This document shows, in pieces, positions 61,160 through 64,000 of a stretch of 64,000 bases of DNA. Below the pieces are notes generated by a model, which was not told the origin of the DNA, ran no database searches, and saw only the letters and a program-made list of their open reading frames with translations. Positions within the stretch are counted from its first letter, which is position 1; every line of letters begins with the position of its first letter. The DNA is from Pyropia yezoensis (Eukaryota; Rhodophyta; Bangiophyceae; Bangiales; Bangiaceae). The position numbers and the translations under genes were made by a program. The stretch is taken from NCBI GenBank assembly GCA_009829735.1, contig CM020618.1, positions 5,392,882-5,456,881 of the forward strand, written 5' to 3'.

Positions 61160-63991
61160 AGGCGGAGGTGGCGGCGGTGGTGGTGGGGGTGGTGCCTGTG
61201 GTGGCGGTGGCGGCGGCGGCGCAGCTGCCTGGGCCCTGAAGGTGTCCTCCCGGCACCACCAGGCGTGGCTGTCCTCGATGGCGCGGCGGTCATGCGACGG
61301 TAGTGGCGGCGCTGGGGGCGCGGCGGCGGCAGCGGCCGGGGAGAGCAGCGCTGGGCTGCGCCGCCAGTCCTTGCCGAGAGCGTCCCGAGTGGCCAGAGCC
61401 CGCACGCCCAGCGTACCCGCGACGGTTGCCCCCGCCGCCGGCGCTCGCCGGGCGTACGCCGCTCCCCACAGGGGACGCCCCGCTGCTGCGGGCGCTGGCA
61501 GCCGCGGCGGGGAGGGCAGGGTCGCGCGGCCGGCGGCGGCGGCGGCGGCGGCGGCATCGCCGGCCCCGCCCCCCCCGCAGTCGCCCCCGCAAACCGTGAA
61601 CCCCCCCCCCACCTCGGCCAGCCGCAGGACGCGCACCCCCGGGTGGCGGGTGGCCAGCAGCGGCTGCACCCCCTCCCGCCCCTCGGCCTGTGCCCCCGCC
61701 CATACCACCAGCGATAGCGGCGGGGCGGCGGCAATGAGCGCCGCCACCCCCGCCGTCACGGTGGCGGCGGTGGCGGCGGCGGCCGGCCCGCCGCCGCCGC
61801 TGCCGTCGCCGCCCCCGCCGCCAGTGGCGGTGGCGGCCACCACCACCTCCACACACCCGTGGGTCCACGCGTCGAAGAGCGCGCGGCGGGCGGCGCGGCA
61901 GCGGGCGTCGGTCGCCCCCGCCACCCCCACCGCCCCGGCCAGCGGGTGCGCCGCCGCGACGCGGAGGCACCGGCCGGCGGCGGTGCCGGTGGGGGGGGCG
62001 CGCGCCGCGAGGAGCGCTAGCCCCCACGTGTCGAGGGGGCGGTCAAGAAAGACAAGCGCGCGAAAGGGTACCGGCGGGTTAGGCGGAGAGGGGGAGGGGG
62101 GGGGGGACCCGTCCCGGCCGCCGGCGGGCGGCTGCGTCGCTGTCGCTGCCGCCGCCGCCGCCGCCGCTGCGTCACACGCGGCGGCCGACTGGTAGAGGAG
62201 GGACAGCAGCGACGCCGCCGAGGACGAGGCACCAGCCACTGGGGGGGGGCACAGCGGGCCAGCGCAGACGGCGGGCGGTACGCCCACAGCGGCCGCACAG
62301 GTGCAACGGGCGCCCACGGCGAGCCCCCCTGCCACGACCGCCACCTCTGCTGCCGCCGTCGCCGCAGCGCTGCCGCCGCCGCCGCCCGACGTCCACGACG
62401 CGGCCGCCGTCCCCACCGCCGCGTCGAGGAGCGCAAGGAGGAGCTCCCGCCCCGCGGCGGGCCCGACCGACGCGCCCACTGCGTCGGCGAGGACCGCCGC
62501 GGCGGGACGGAGCGCAGCCACCGCTGCCGCCGTTGCTGCCGGGGCGGCCATGGGCGCGGGGTCAGCGAGGGCGGCCAGCGCGACCGCGACGGCCGCCTCG
62601 GCGGCGGCCACATCTGCGGCGGCGGGCGCCGCCACCGCTGTCGCCATGGTGGCGGCCGCGTCAGTGGCGGCGGTGGGCACTGCCGCAGCCGCCGCCGCCG
62701 CCGCCGCCGCCTTAGTCGGGGAGGTGACGGACGTTGGTGGCGGTGACAGCGGCGGCGGCGGTGGTGGTGATGGTACGGTAGTGGGGCTGGTGGCGCCCAA
62801 AAATGGGCCACCCATCTCACCGTCGAGGTTTTCCACCCGCAGTGTAGCCGCCGACGACGCCGCGGAAGGCGGTGTGCCAACCGCGACGGCCGACGATGCG
62901 ACCGCCGCCGACGCGCGGGGTAGTCGGTCGTCCACCTCGGCTGGCGGAGACGGCAACGGCCCGGGGCCGGAGGTCACATCGGCATAGACCCTTGCCGACG
63001 TCGCCGCCACGGGCGCGTCGATGGCCATGGGGTCCGGCGGTGGCACGGCGACGGGCATGCTGCCGTCTGAGGCGTTGTCGGTCATAGCCGCCGCCTTCGT
63101 CGTCGCCGCCAAGGGCGCGTCGATGGCCATGGCGTCCGGCGGTGGCACGGCGACGGGCATGACGCCGTCCAAGGCCTCGTCGGTCATGGCCACTGCCTTC
63201 GTCGTCGCCGCCGCCGCCGCCGTCGCCGCCGCCGCCAAGACGTGGCCGGGGATATCAGAGCTGGCCGCCGGCCACCGCGTGTGTGTGTCGCCATCGTCTT
63301 CCGACGCAGTGGCTAGGGTGGCCGCCGCGACGTGGCGGTCCCTATCGTCCACCGCAGGTGCCGCGGCCTTCGCGGCACCCCCGCTGCCTCCGCCGCCGTC
63401 TTTGTTGCCGCCGACATCTTCACCGCCCCCGCCGCCGCCGCCGACGCCGCCGCTGCCGCCTCGTCCGCCGCTGTCGCTGCCGCCATTGCCGCCGTCCGTA
63501 CCCCCCCTACCCTCACAGCCGTCCTGGCCACCGTCCGGCAAACCGGCACTCACCACCACCGCGTCCGGCACCTCCCCCCCAGTGTCTATGGGCGGTGCCT
63601 CCTGCGGCACCACCAGCGACGGCAACGGAGGTGGCGTCAGCCGCGGCAACAGCAGCGGCGGCGGCGCGGGGGCCACGCCGCCGGCGCCGCCGCCAAAGCC
63701 ACCGCCAAAGCCATTGCCGATGCCGTTGCCAAAGCCGTTGCCGCTGCCGTTGGCGGCCGGCGACGCGGCGGGCATGGCGCCAAAGGGGACGCCAACGACC
63801 GTCGCCTCTGCCAAGCCGCCGCCGCCGCCGGGCAGCGGCCGGGTAGGGACGGCCAGGGGACAAGCGGGATGCACAGCGGGAGGGACAGCAGCGGCGGCGG
63901 TGGCGGCGGCGGTGGCGGCGGCGGCAGGAGCCGGGGCTCGGGCGACCAGGAAGGGCTCGGTAGGGGGGGTGTCCGCCGGTGGGGCGTCCAT
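54742..63991 (-). CDS. DCL: Dicer-like endoribonuclease, 3' exon and long 5' exon, possibly incomplete at 5' end
   Basis: Exons 56852-63991 and 54742-56586 are joined by a 265-bp GT..AG intron (GTACGT..CCCCCAG, phase 0) inside the first RNase III domain; 2,994 residues are visible. In order: about 640 low-complexity residues; a degenerate helicase C-lobe (about 640-785; RALVFLDRPLDTWG .. CVEVVVAATA); a long Arg/Gly/Pro region with a 10-residue tandem repeat; a Dicer-dimerisation fold (about 1530-1615; MGILLRYCHTLPHP ..); platform/PAZ region (about 1970-2330; SYYESRFGLTVPPDRHG, LIPDACTRVPLPVC, RRLPHLDRFL); RNase IIIa (NYERHELLGDAVLK, then ADIVEALIG); RNase IIIb (TYERLEFLGDAALG, then LGDFLESLAG); a basic region; and an Arg-Asp/Arg-Glu tail. 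The catalytic Asp/Glu pairs of both RNase III domains are present, so dsRNA cleavage is likely retained. A helicase N-lobe is not visible and may lie beyond the window. Start ATG at 63991 is provisional. Confidence 0.88.
54785..54930. repeat. GCGGTC hexanucleotide repeat in the Dicer 3' exon
   Basis: Tandem GCGGTC units with GTCACG/GTCTCG variants, read on the minus strand as Arg-Asp repeats. Preceded on that strand by CTC/TTC-type units giving Arg-Glu and Lys-Glu repeats (54930-55030). Confidence 0.85.
56587..56851 (-). other. Dicer intron inside RNase IIIa
   Basis: Minus strand GTACGTTTG .. CGCCCCCAG. Removing it joins FEVQ to ADMDEADLTVLVHNLVSND in frame, restoring the continuous RNase IIIa domain. 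It contains a 13-A run (minus: T-run) near 56774. Confidence 0.85.
59820..60370. repeat. 30-bp coding minisatellite within Dicer
   Basis: About 18 copies of a unit like CCCGACGTGGGCGTCCCGCG plus GCCGTGGTCT, in register with codons. On the minus strand it encodes repeats close to GDHGRGTPTS. The copies differ mainly at a few codon positions (H/D/R, T/P/L). Confidence 0.85.
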
Positions 63992-64000
63992 GTGGGAGGA

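Overview
The window is nuclear DNA of a GC-rich eukaryote. Three things show this: spliced genes (a VTC1-like gene with a 17-nt exon, and a Dicer gene with a canonical GT..AG intron inside RNase IIIa), chromodomain Ty3/gypsy retrotransposons, and TA-targeting pogo-type DNA transposons. Very long, nearly intron-free reading frames full of Ala, Gly, Pro and Ser runs, with retrotransposon-rich spacers, fit a bangiophyte red alga (Porphyra/Pyropia type). That assignment is inference; a GC-rich green alga is the main alternative.

Layout. 1-2.3 kb: a SANT/Myb-like low-complexity reading frame, possibly open at the window edge. 2.5-6.5 kb: a complete but dead pogo/Tigger-like transposon. 6.7-7.6 kb: a GGC-repeat block. 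8.0-26.4 kb: Ty3/gypsy element A (sense), whose integrase is split by a second chromovirus, B (13.8-22.8 kb). 26.5-32.5 kb: a 119-bp MITE, then a second, larger pogo-like element holding a wrecked transposase and a fragment of a SMARCAL1-like SNF2 gene. 33.5-42.3 kb: element C, same family as A, in antisense. 42.3-46.9 kb: a tandem repeat, a second copy of the 119-bp MITE, a VTC1-like gene and a 208-bp pogo MITE. 46.9-64 kb: three host genes: a RAD5/HLTF-type helicase/ubiquitin ligase (-), a Myb-like gene (+) and a large Dicer (-) that may continue past the right edge.

Biology. Elements A and C carry gag-pol plus, between pol and the 3' LTR, a long ANTISENSE reading frame in two parts separated by one in-frame TAG that both copies share. 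All three LTR elements place a canonical -1 slippery heptamer (GGGAAAC or GGGAAAA) exactly two codons before the gag stop, so Gag-Pol is probably made by -1 frameshifting. A and C also share a TAA inside the integrase zinc finger. LTR differences counted by eye (C 2/469, B 5/644, A 6/468 plus one indel) agree with the nesting order. The DNA transposons are inactive: stop codons in both, and two of three catalytic Asp changed to Tyr in the second. The 208-bp MITE matches the two different ends of the second pogo element and so looks like its deletion derivative.

The host genes act in DNA-damage tolerance (RAD5-like), small-RNA production (Dicer) and probably polyphosphate/membrane biology (VTC1-like). 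Dicer next to a transposon-packed interval is suggestive, but nothing in the sequence links them directly.
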